From Streptomyces sp. NRRL B-1347 (lineage in GTDB: Bacteria > Actinomycetota > Actinomycetes > Streptomycetales > Streptomycetaceae), in contig NZ_JOJM01000058.1 in the NCBI RefSeq assembly GCF_000720325.1, positions 1 to 64,000 of the forward strand: a stretch of 64,000 bases of DNA. Direction: 5' to 3'. Made by a program: the position numbers and the translations under genes. Below the pieces are notes generated by a model. The model worked only from the letters and a program-made list of their open reading frames with translations, ran no database searches and had not been told where the DNA came from. This document shows positions 57,812 through 64,000 of this stretch, one piece after another (within the stretch, counting starts at the first letter, position 1; every line of letters begins with the position of its first letter).

Positions 57812-59394
57812 ACGGGATCACCGACCCGGTCGGCGGCCTCGGCCGTGCGGATGAGCCCGGCCAGCTCCAGGCGCTTGATCTTGGTGGTGGCGGTCTGCGG
57901 CAGGTCCGCCTGGCGCCACTGCACCGGCGCGGCCATCTCCGGCAGGTCGGCGGTCGCGGCGCGCCACGCGGCGAGGTCGAGGGGCCGGTCGTCCTTGGTG
58001 CACACCACCGGCAGGGGCGCGCCGTCCTCCGTCGGGATGATCACCACCTCGGCGAGGTCCGCGATCCGGGAGAACAGCCGGTCCTCCACCGACAGGGTGC
58101 TGCCGAAGCCGGGGATCTCGTCCACCTCGCGGTCCATCAGGTGCAGACAGCCCCAGCGGGTGCGGTAGCCCAGGTCACCCATGCGCCACCAGCGTTCGTC
58201 GGCCTGGCGGCTGAACCGCTCGTCCTCGCCGAGGTAGGTGCGGATGCGGCCGTCGCTGCTGATCTCGATGTAGCCGGGCGACGCCGGCGTCGGGCGCTTC
58301 CCGTCGCGGCTGACCACCCGTACGCCGGTCATGCCCGGGAAGGCGATGCCCACGCAGCGCCCGTCGGCGTCCGGCGAGCGGTGCTTGCCGTACGCGCGGG
58401 CGACGCTCGGGCCGACCTCGCTCTGGCCGTAGATCTGGCCGAAGCGCGGGGAGCGGCGCCGCGACGCCCCGATGAGGGTGCGCACGGTCCGCGGGTGCAG
58501 GGCGTCGAAGGTGCTGCTGAAGAGCTTGACGTTGGACAGCGGGCCGAGGTCGTCGGCGGCGAGCTCCTCCCACCGCAGATACGTGTTCGGGTGGGCCTCC
58601 AGGACGGCGGGGCGCAGCCGGGCGAACAGCTCCGCGACGCGCGCCGGTTCGGAGTCCGCGAGGATCGCCACGGGGAAGCCCCGCAGCAGGGAGATGGCCA
58701 GGGCGGTGAAGAGCCGCGAGTGCACGAACGACACGTGGATGGCCACCGGTTCGCGGCGCCGCATCAGGGCCGTCGCGAGGGCCTGCGGCCGGTAGCGCGC
58801 CTGGAGGCTGAAGGCGGTGTGGACGGCCAGTTTGGGCAGTCCCGTGGTGCCGGAGGTGTGCGTGACCAGGGTGCGGTGGTCGGGCGGCAGCTCCAGGGCG
58901 GGGATGCGCGGGGCGCCCGCGAGCTCGGCAAGGGAGGTGGCGCGGGCGTGGGTGCCGGAGGCGAGCAGCACGCGGTGGCTGAGCGCGAAGACGGCGTCGG
59001 GCAGGGACGTGGACAGCTTCGCGGCGTCGGTGAGCAGGTAGGGGCGTTCGACCCGGCGGAGCAGCGCGACGACGGTCTCGCCGTCCAGGTGCGGTGACAG
59101 GAGCACCGGGACGGCGCCGATCCGGGCGGCCGCGACGGCGAGCAGCGTGATGTCGAAGGCGTTGCTCTTGTGAACCACGAGGTGGTCACCGGGGCGCAGC
59201 CCCGCGCGCCACAGCCGGGAGCCCAGGTCGCTCACGAGGTCGGCGACGTCCGTCATGGTCAGGCTGCGCCCCCGCTCCGGCGCGATGTCCAGGTCGTGGT
59301 CGAGGAGCAGGACGTTCGTCGGGTACTTGGCGGCGGCCCGGTCGAAGAGGGTGCCCAGCCTGATGCCGCGGTTTCCTATGCGCTGGAGAAGCAT
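57808..59394 (-). CDS. Class I adenylate-forming enzyme (acyl/aryl-CoA ligase-like)
   Basis: A 528-aa enzyme activating a carboxylic acid with ATP, probably to a CoA thioester. The P-loop is HTSGTTGLPKLAVH; YGQSEVGPS is the A5 motif, RWWRMGDLGYR is A7, and the catalytic lysine is in TATTKIKRLEL near the C-terminus. The acid is not predictable from the motifs. It sits between the SRPBCC gene and the flavoprotein in a minus-strand operon with the KAS III gene. Confidence 0.9.
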   Translation of the reverse strand: MLLQRIGNRGIRLGTLFDRAAAKYPTNVLLLDHDLDIAPERGRSLTMTDVADLVSDLGSRLWRAGLRPGDHLVVHKSNAFDITLLAVAAARIGAVPVLLSPHLDGETVVALLRRVERPYLLTDAAKLSTSLPDAVFALSHRVLLASGTHARATSLAELAGAPRIPALELPPDHRTLVTHTSGTTGLPKLAVHTAFSLQARYRPQALATALMRRREPVAIHVSFVHSRLFTALAISLLRGFPVAILADSEPARVAELFARLRPAVLEAHPNTYLRWEELAADDLGPLSNVKLFSSTFDALHPRTVRTLIGASRRRSPRFGQIYGQSEVGPSVARAYGKHRSPDADGRCVGIAFPGMTGVRVVSRDGKRPTPASPGYIEISSDGRIRTYLGEDERFSRQADERWWRMGDLGYRTRWGCLHLMDREVDEIPGFGSTLSVEDRLFSRIADLAEVVIIPTEDGAPLPVVCTKDDRPLDLAAWRAATADLPEMAAPVQWRQADLPQTATTKIKRLELAGLIRTAEAADRVGDPV

Positions 59395-59430
59395 GCGTCA
59401 GCCTCTGTTCGTCGTTCAGCGGTCTTTCCG

Positions 59431-59490
59431 GACGGGGTTCACTCGGATGCGACGGGGTTCAGTCGGATGCGACGGGGTTCACTCGGATTC
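59431..59490. repeat. Three tandem 20-bp units spanning the SRPBCC stop
   Basis: Units 59431-59450, 59451-59470 and 59471-59490 share GACGGGGTTCA(C/G)TCGGAT(G/T)C with single-base differences. The third contains the SRPBCC stop codon; the other two repeat that 3' end downstream of it. Confidence 0.9.
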
Positions 59491-60051
59491 GATGACCTTC
59501 TTCAAACGGCCGAGGGTCGCGGCCATGTCCGTGCGGACCTTGGCTCCCCACTCGGTGAAGAACCTCTTCTTCTCGTCGTCGTCCATCCCGGCCGTGATGC
59601 CCTGGATGCCCTCGGTGGGGGCGCCCATCCGGAAGTGGTGGGTCAGCGTCGTGCCGCCGCCGTCGGCGGGGCTCAGGAGGAAGCTCCACACGCTGTCCTG
59701 GACCCGGCCGTCCTGGGTCCGCATGGCCCAGGAGAAGCGCCGCGCGGGCTCGGCGGCCACGACCTGGGCCGTGGTGGTCCAGGTGCCGCGGACGACCGGG
59801 GCCCACGCGACGACGTCGGCGCGTCGGTGGTTGTGGCCGCGGAAGACCGAGCCGACGGTGCCGGGCTCGCCGTGGATCCATTCGCCGCCGGTGCACTCCT
59901 CGCTCCATTGGCGGCTGCGCGGCAGATCGCTCACCACGGCGAAGACGTCCTCGGGTGCGCGGGTGACACGGCATTCGACGCCTATCTCGAAGAGGGGCGC
60001 GCTTTCACTGGCAGGGGAATCGCTGCGGGAAATTCCGTCGGCTGCGTTCAT
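59479..60051 (-). CDS. SRPBCC-family protein (polyketide cyclase-like fold)
   Basis: A 190-aa START/Bet v1-type protein with a hydrophobic cavity. It shows the family pattern: VTRAPEDVFAVVSDLPRSRQW near the start, RGTWTTTAQV in the sheet, and a long C-terminal helix (TDMAATLGRLKKVIES). Members include aromatase/cyclases, ligand carriers and stress proteins, so the role here may be cyclisation or binding of a pathway intermediate. The start is uncertain: ATG at 60051 or at 60099. Confidence 0.8.
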   Translation of the reverse strand: MNAADGISRSDSPASESAPLFEIGVECRVTRAPEDVFAVVSDLPRSRQWSEECTGGEWIHGEPGTVGSVFRGHNHRRADVVAWAPVVRGTWTTTAQVVAAEPARRFSWAMRTQDGRVQDSVWSFLLSPADGGGTTLTHHFRMGAPTEGIQGITAGMDDDEKKRFFTEWGAKVRTDMAATLGRLKKVIESE

Positions 60052-60108
60052 GGGAAAAATGATGGCGACGCTCTCGCGGCCGGGGCAACGCATCGGCATG
60101 AGGGTTCG

Positions 60109-61128
60109 TCAGGTCCCTTCGGGCGGCTGCCATTCGACCAGGGCCAGGCCCGCCGCCATCCCGCCGCCGAATCCGGCGAGCAGCACCAGGTCGCCCGGGG
60201 CGAGCCGGTGCGCCGCCCGGTCCAGGGTGATCGGCACGGACGCCGCCCCGGTGTTGCCGTACAACCGCACGGTGGTGTGGGTGTGTTCGGGCGCGAATCC
60301 CAGGTCGTCGGCGAGCGCTTCGATCATGCGGCCGTTGGCCTGGTGCGGGACGAAGTGCGCCCGCCGCCCGTCGCGCGGCAGATGGGCGTCGAGGAACGTC
60401 CGGATCAGCGGGCCGACCCGGTCCGTCACGAAGCGGCGCACGGCGGCCCCGTCCATCGTGAAGTAGTGCAGGCCCTGCTCCACGGAGGCCGCCGACGCGG
60501 GGATCACGGAGCCGCCCGCGGGGACCCGGATCAGCTCCCGTTCCTCCGGGAAGGTGGCGAGGCGGGTGGCGAGCACGCCGCGGCCCGCGGTCGGCCCGAT
60601 GACCACCGCGCCCGCGCCGTCGCCGAAGAGCACCACGGTGCGGCGGTCGGTGGGGTCGAGGGTGCGGGAGTAGATGTCGGCGCCGATGACGACGGCGTGC
60701 CGCCCGGTGCCGCGGATCATGCGTTCCGCCGTGGTCAGGGCGAAGACGAAGCCGCTGCACACGGCGTTGATGTCGAAGGCGGGCGTGCCGGACGGCACGC
60801 CGATCTCGGTGGCGACCGCCGTGGCGGTGGGGGGCTGCGGCGAGTCCGGTGTGGACGTCGCCACGACGACGAGCCCGACGTCGTCGGCGCGCACCCCCGC
60901 GGCGGTCAGCGCCCTGCGCGCGGCCGTCGCCGCGAGGCCCGACGTGGCCTCGTCCGGCTTCGCCCAGCGGCGCTCGCGGATCGCGGTCTTCCGGGTGATC
61001 CACTCGTCCGTCACCCCGGCCCGCGCTCCCACTTCGTCGTTGGTGACGACGTTGCCGGGGAGGCAGGAGCCGGTGCCGAGTATTCCGATCGCGTCCGTGT
61101 CGGGGACCGCTGCTGCGCGACTGGCCAT
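60109..61128 (-). CDS. Ketoacyl-ACP synthase III-like condensing enzyme
   Basis: A 339-aa FabH-type thiolase-fold enzyme that condenses an acyl-CoA starter with a malonyl unit, giving a beta-ketoacyl product. The catalytic triad is intact: Cys124 (AVCSGF), His262 (VPHQANGR) and Asn292 (LYGNTGAAS). A FabH for primary metabolism would normally sit in a fab operon, so this one is dedicated to the locus. It lies upstream of the SRPBCC, ligase and flavoprotein genes in one minus-strand operon, and is divergent from the amidohydrolase. Confidence 0.92.
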   Translation of the reverse strand: MASRAAAVPDTDAIGILGTGSCLPGNVVTNDEVGARAGVTDEWITRKTAIRERRWAKPDEATSGLAATAARRALTAAGVRADDVGLVVVATSTPDSPQPPTATAVATEIGVPSGTPAFDINAVCSGFVFALTTAERMIRGTGRHAVVIGADIYSRTLDPTDRRTVVLFGDGAGAVVIGPTAGRGVLATRLATFPEERELIRVPAGGSVIPASAASVEQGLHYFTMDGAAVRRFVTDRVGPLIRTFLDAHLPRDGRRAHFVPHQANGRMIEALADDLGFAPEHTHTTVRLYGNTGAASVPITLDRAAHRLAPGDLVLLAGFGGGMAAGLALVEWQPPEGT

Positions 61129-61418
61129 GGTGACTCATTTCGTGTCGTGGCCGAGCGGGCGGCTCGGGGCGGGGCCCGCGCGGCGTCCAGTACGACAGTT
61201 CCGCGTCGGAACATAACCGGGGGCGCGGCCGGGCCCCCAGAGAATGCCGCGATAAGTGTCAGATGCGGCGCCGCCGCACGCTCCGCGGCAATGCCCCGCG
61301 GTCCGGGAGAAGTTGACAGACTTTCCCGTCAGTACGTCGACGCTCCCCCGGGGAATACGTAGCGTGGGATACCGAAGTTCCGTGCCGAAGTTCCGTGCCG
61401 CCCGGACGAGGGGTATTC
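61129..61418. promoter_or_regulatory. Divergent promoter region with 13-bp tandem repeat
   Basis: This 290-bp gap separates the KAS III operon (leftward) from the amidohydrolase-NAT operon (rightward). It contains TTGACA at 61313-61318 as a possible rightward -35 and a GC palindromic cluster near 61267-61290. Two exact 13-base copies of CCGAAGTTCCGTG lie in tandem (61372-61384 and 61385-61397) close to the amidohydrolase start. A shared regulator acting on both operons is plausible. Confidence 0.5.
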
Positions 61419-62444
61419 ATGGCGACAAGCAAGGGGCCGAGCAATTCCACGCCCCATTCCGAGGCGACAGGCCCGCCCTGGTCCCGCGCCATCGACGTGC
61501 ATCACCACATCATCCCGGATTTCTACGCGGCCGAACTCCGTGAACTCGGGTTCGCGTCCACGCTGCCCGGTGTCGACAAGCCCGCGTGGCAGGTCGGGGC
61601 CAGCCTCGCGATGATGGACCGGCAGGGCATCCGGGCCGCGGTGGTGAACGTCTGGCCGGGCGTGCCGCCCGTCGACGCCGCCACGGGGGCCAAGTTCGCC
61701 CGCCGGGTGAACGAGTACCTGGCGGGTCTCGTCGCGGACCACCCGGGCAGGCTCGGCGCGTTCGCCGTGCTCCCGCTGCCGCACGTGGACGCGGCCCTGG
61801 AGGAACTGGCGTACGCCGTCGACGTCCTGGGCCTCGACGGCGTGGGTCTGGTGACCAACTACGGCGGCGTGTACGTGGGGGATCCCGCGCTCGACGCCTT
61901 CCACGCCGAGGCCGCGCGCCGGGGCACCCCGCTGTTCGTGCACCCCACGGCGCCGCCGGTGGACCAGCCCACGTTCGGCCTGCCGGTGTCGCTCTGCGAG
62001 TTCCCGTTCGAGACCGTCCGGCTGACCTCCCAGCTGCTGTACAACCGCACGCTGGACCGGCATCCGGGCCTGCGCGTGATCCTGTCGCACGGCGGGGGCG
62101 GCGTCGCGTACTACGCGGGCCGGCTCGCCTGCGGGCCGCTGATCCGCGCCGACCTGGCCGAGCGGCTGCCCGCCGATCCGCTCGCCTATCTGGGGCGCCT
62201 GTACAGCGACACCGCCATGATCGGGGAGCCGCACGCCTTCGCGTCGGTGCGCTCGTTCACCGGGGCGGAGCGGCTCCTTGTCGGCTCGGACTTCCCGTTC
62301 ATGCCGGAGTCGTACAGCACGGCGGGCGGTCACTTCGTCGTCGACCACGGCGGATTCTCGGCGGGTGACATGGACCGCGTCGAATTCCAGAATGCCCTGG
62401 ACCTCTTTCCACGATTCGCCGACGACCAGCAGGAGGGCCGTTAG
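61419..62444 (+). CDS. ACMSD-like amidohydrolase/decarboxylase
   Basis: A 341-aa amidohydrolase-superfamily barrel of the ACMSD subgroup. The subgroup usually decarboxylates aromatic or dienoic acids with zinc or manganese and less often hydrolyses. Metal ligands are visible: His28 and His30 (DVHHHI), His175 (LFVHPT), and Asp291 (VGSDFPF), with His224 (LSHGGGG) also in the site. The ATG at 61419 was chosen to match the family. The NAT gene begins one base after its stop, so the two are co-translated. Confidence 0.88.
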   Translation: MATSKGPSNSTPHSEATGPPWSRAIDVHHHIIPDFYAAELRELGFASTLPGVDKPAWQVGASLAMMDRQGIRAAVVNVWPGVPPVDAATGAKFARRVNEYLAGLVADHPGRLGAFAVLPLPHVDAALEELAYAVDVLGLDGVGLVTNYGGVYVGDPALDAFHAEAARRGTPLFVHPTAPPVDQPTFGLPVSLCEFPFETVRLTSQLLYNRTLDRHPGLRVILSHGGGGVAYYAGRLACGPLIRADLAERLPADPLAYLGRLYSDTAMIGEPHAFASVRSFTGAERLLVGSDFPFMPESYSTAGGHFVVDHGGFSAGDMDRVEFQNALDLFPRFADDQQEGR

Positions 62445-62445
62445 C

Positions 62446-63246
62446 TTGCTCACCGAAGCCACGATTGCCGCGTATCTGGACCGCATTTCCGCGCCGCGGC
62501 CCGCGAAGCCCGACCTCGCGTCGCTGCGCGCGATACAGGCGGGCCATTTGTACTCCGTGCCCTTCGAGAACCTCGGCTATCACCTGGCCGAGGAGATCCA
62601 CATGGACGAGCGGGTGGTCGACAAAATCGTCAACGAACGCCGGGGCGGCGGCTGTTATGAGGTCAATCCCGCGCTCTCCTTCCTGCTCGAAGGCCTCGGG
62701 TACGACGTCTCCCTGCTGCCGGGCCGGGTGTGGATCAAGGGCGAGCTGACCGCTCCCCTGCACCACCTGGCGCTCAAGGTCCGCATCGACGGGCACAGCT
62801 GGCTCGTCGACGTCGGCTTCGGGCGCAACAGCAGGTACCCGCTGTCCCTGGGCACGGAGGAGGCCCAGGACGACCCGAACGGCCGCTTCCAGGTGACGGC
62901 AGCCGACGACGGCGGGATCGACGTACGGGCGAACGACGCGCTCCAGTACCGGGTCTACGACGTGCCGTGCCGGCTCAGCGACTTCGGGCCCACGCTGTGG
63001 TGGTACCGCACCGCGCCGGACTCGCCGTTCCTGCAGAACCTGTTCTGCTCGCTGCCGACCGCCGACGGCCGGGTCACGCTGAAGGGGGACCGCCTGACCG
63101 TCTTCACCGGGGACGGGAAGGAGAGCCGCCGCCTCGCCGACGAGCAGGAGGTCCGCGAGGCGTACGAGAAGTGGTTCGGGATCAAGCTGGACCGGCTGCC
63201 GGCGAAGGCGTCCGACGGCCCCGCCGTGCCCATGTCGTTCGAGTAG
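62446..63246 (+). CDS. Arylamine N-acetyltransferase-family enzyme
   Basis: A 266-aa acyltransferase with the NAT Cys-His-Asp triad: Cys70 (RGGGCYEVNPAL), His107 (LHHLAL) and Asp122 (LVDVGFG). In biosynthetic clusters such enzymes often form amides between an aryl amine and an acyl or beta-ketoacyl thioester, as rifamycin amide synthase does. The start is a TTG at 62446 with AGGAGGG eight bases upstream, one base after the amidohydrolase stop. The NAT is likely to act on an aryl amine made in the same pathway. Confidence 0.92.
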   Translation: MLTEATIAAYLDRISAPRPAKPDLASLRAIQAGHLYSVPFENLGYHLAEEIHMDERVVDKIVNERRGGGCYEVNPALSFLLEGLGYDVSLLPGRVWIKGELTAPLHHLALKVRIDGHSWLVDVGFGRNSRYPLSLGTEEAQDDPNGRFQVTAADDGGIDVRANDALQYRVYDVPCRLSDFGPTLWWYRTAPDSPFLQNLFCSLPTADGRVTLKGDRLTVFTGDGKESRRLADEQEVREAYEKWFGIKLDRLPAKASDGPAVPMSFE

Positions 63247-63250
63247 GGCG

Positions 63251-63343
63251 GCTGTCGTCCGCGTAGAGCGGCTGTCGTCCGCGTAAGGCAGCTGTCGTCC
63301 GCGTAGAGCGGCTGTCGTCCGCGTAAGGCAGCTGTCACGCGTA
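63251..63343. repeat. Tandem 20-bp units downstream of the NAT stop
   Basis: GCTGTCGTCCGCGTA occurs at 63251, 63271, 63291 and 63311, with a degenerate fifth copy at 63331. Spacers alternate GAGCG and AGGCA, so the true unit is 40 bp repeated twice. Each unit repeats a GTAG/GTAA pattern resembling the NAT stop region five bases upstream. Confidence 0.92.
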
Positions 63344-63363
63344 GGGCACCGAGCAGGGCGCAC

Positions 63364-63409
63364 GAGCGCTCCGTCCCCGGAACACCCTGTTCCCGGGGGC
63401 GGAGCGCTC
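63364..63409. terminator. Bidirectional terminator between NAT and SnoaL-like genes
   Basis: A very long hairpin has outer arms GAGCGCTCCG/CGGAGCGCTC and inner arms CCCCGGAAC/GTTCCCGGGG. It lies between two convergent genes. Confidence 0.92.
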
Positions 63410-63452
63410 GCGTGCGCGGGTGCCCTCCTTCGAGGACGTCATGCCTTCCGAC

Positions 63453-63498
63453 GACGTCACGCCGTGCCGGACGGGGACGTCACGCCGTGCCGGACGGG
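63453..63498. repeat. Two exact tandem 23-bp units spanning the SnoaL-like stop
   Basis: Copies at 63453-63475 and 63476-63498 are identical, and a degenerate third precedes them (from 63435). The stop codon of the minus-strand gene (63480-63482) lies inside the second copy. Confidence 0.9.
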
Positions 63499-63875
63499 TT
63501 GGAGATGAGATACCGCCAGTGCCCGTCCGCGTCCCGGCGCGCGACGTCCGTCGCCGTCCCCTCGACGTGCACGTGCGCGCCGTCGGGCCCGGTGCCGTCG
63601 TGGACGTAGTCGTTGATCAGCAGGGCGGTGTCCCCGACCACGTAGACCTGGCGCAGCTTGACGGTGATGGGGACGCGGTCGCGCACCACCGTCGGCAGGA
63701 CGGCCCGCCGCTTCGCGCCCGCCGAGATCTCGCCGGGCCGCACCACGTGCAGCGCCTCCGGCTCGAAGAGGTGCTGAAGGAGTTCGAGATTCCGCTCGTT
63801 GAAGGCGTCCGCGAAGACATAGGGAAGGTCGGCCGGATCGACGGGAAGGCTGCTGCCGTTTCGTATGTCTGACAT
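63480..63875 (-). CDS. SnoaL/SgcJ-like NTF2-fold protein
   Basis: A 131-aa protein of the NTF2-like superfamily (SgcJ/EcaC, DUF4440 type): FADAFNERNLELLQHLFEPEAL at the start of the fold, VVGDTALLINDYV in the central sheet, and DGHWRYLISNPSG at the end. Members act as cyclases, isomerases or binding proteins in antibiotic pathways, and many have no known activity. The ATG at 63875 (MSDIRNGSS) is chosen; no clear ribosome site is seen. Confidence 0.8.
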   Translation of the reverse strand: MSDIRNGSSLPVDPADLPYVFADAFNERNLELLQHLFEPEALHVVRPGEISAGAKRRAVLPTVVRDRVPITVKLRQVYVVGDTALLINDYVHDGTGPDGAHVHVEGTATDVARRDADGHWRYLISNPSGTA

Positions 63876-64000
63876 GCGTCGAGTACAGCACCGGGAAATG
63901 CCGCGGGTCAGCGCCCGGCGGCGATGTCTGTCACCTCTGGACACGGCGGGGAACGGCCTGCGGGCGGACCTGACAGATTACGCGAGCGGGCTTGGCCGCG
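63876..64000. other. Right edge, intergenic
   Basis: No gene is supported. TGACAGA occurs on the plus strand at 63971-63977 and on the minus strand at 63933-63927, the same string found before other genes of the locus. A divergent gene probably starts just beyond the edge. Confidence 0.35.

Noticed and set aside
63251..63343. Possible CRISPR-like array
   Set aside because: Units are contiguous 20/40-bp tandem copies with 5-base alternating joins, not repeats with unique spacers, and no cas gene is near.

Overview
The window is high-GC actinobacterial DNA. GTG and TTG starts are frequent, operons are tightly coupled, and a TTA codon occurs in at least one gene. Gene order from the left edge to about 48.7 kb matches, from memory, the S. 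coelicolor SCO5350-SCO5394 neighbourhood, so this is almost certainly a Streptomyces chromosome. No tRNA, rRNA, CRISPR array, transposase or integrase was seen.

Left part (0-23 kb): two ABC transporter pairs (219-2404, and 10898-12524 with a TetR gene), a bacterial-luciferase-like oxidoreductase with a TTA codon, the mismatch endonuclease NucS, a large membrane-anchored ATPase-like protein with a proline-rich tail, a STAS protein, a 3-hydroxyacyl-CoA dehydrogenase, a PduO-type cobalamin adenosyltransferase, two NarL-type two-component systems, an MMPL exporter, and chitinase ChiC behind a promoter carrying a DasR-type box.

Central part (23-48.7 kb): the complete ATP synthase operon atpIBEFHAGDC on the minus strand, with a Rex-type operator over its predicted start site. 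Beyond it are WecA/Rfe-like and SHMT genes, a phosphatase-like protein whose catalytic cysteine is serine, tsaC, prmC, prfA, rpmE, an LCP cell-wall ligase, rho, thrB, thrC, hom, lysA, a degenerate ArgRS-like protein and a single-domain response regulator. This part is conserved housekeeping DNA.

Right part (48.7-64 kb): an accessory locus that looks like the start of a specialised-metabolite cluster running off the right edge. It holds a TetR regulator and DHA2 exporter, two adjacent IPNS-like Fe(II) oxygenase paralogues, a methyltransferase, an NAD(P)-binding protein, a TPR regulator, a salicylate-hydroxylase-like flavoprotein, an adenylate-forming ligase, an SRPBCC protein, a KAS III, an ACMSD-like amidohydrolase, an arylamine N-acetyltransferase and a SnoaL-like protein. 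One oxygenase copy is frameshifted, and both lack the segment that carries the HxD iron ligands. The enzyme set recalls the diaza-anthracene/pyridoquinolone logic of nybomycin and diazaquinomycin: an aryl amine, a beta-ketoacyl-CoA made by KAS III, and amide formation by a NAT. That is an inference from gene content, since the precursor genes are not in the window. Three genes of this locus also carry short tandem duplications at or beside their stop codons.
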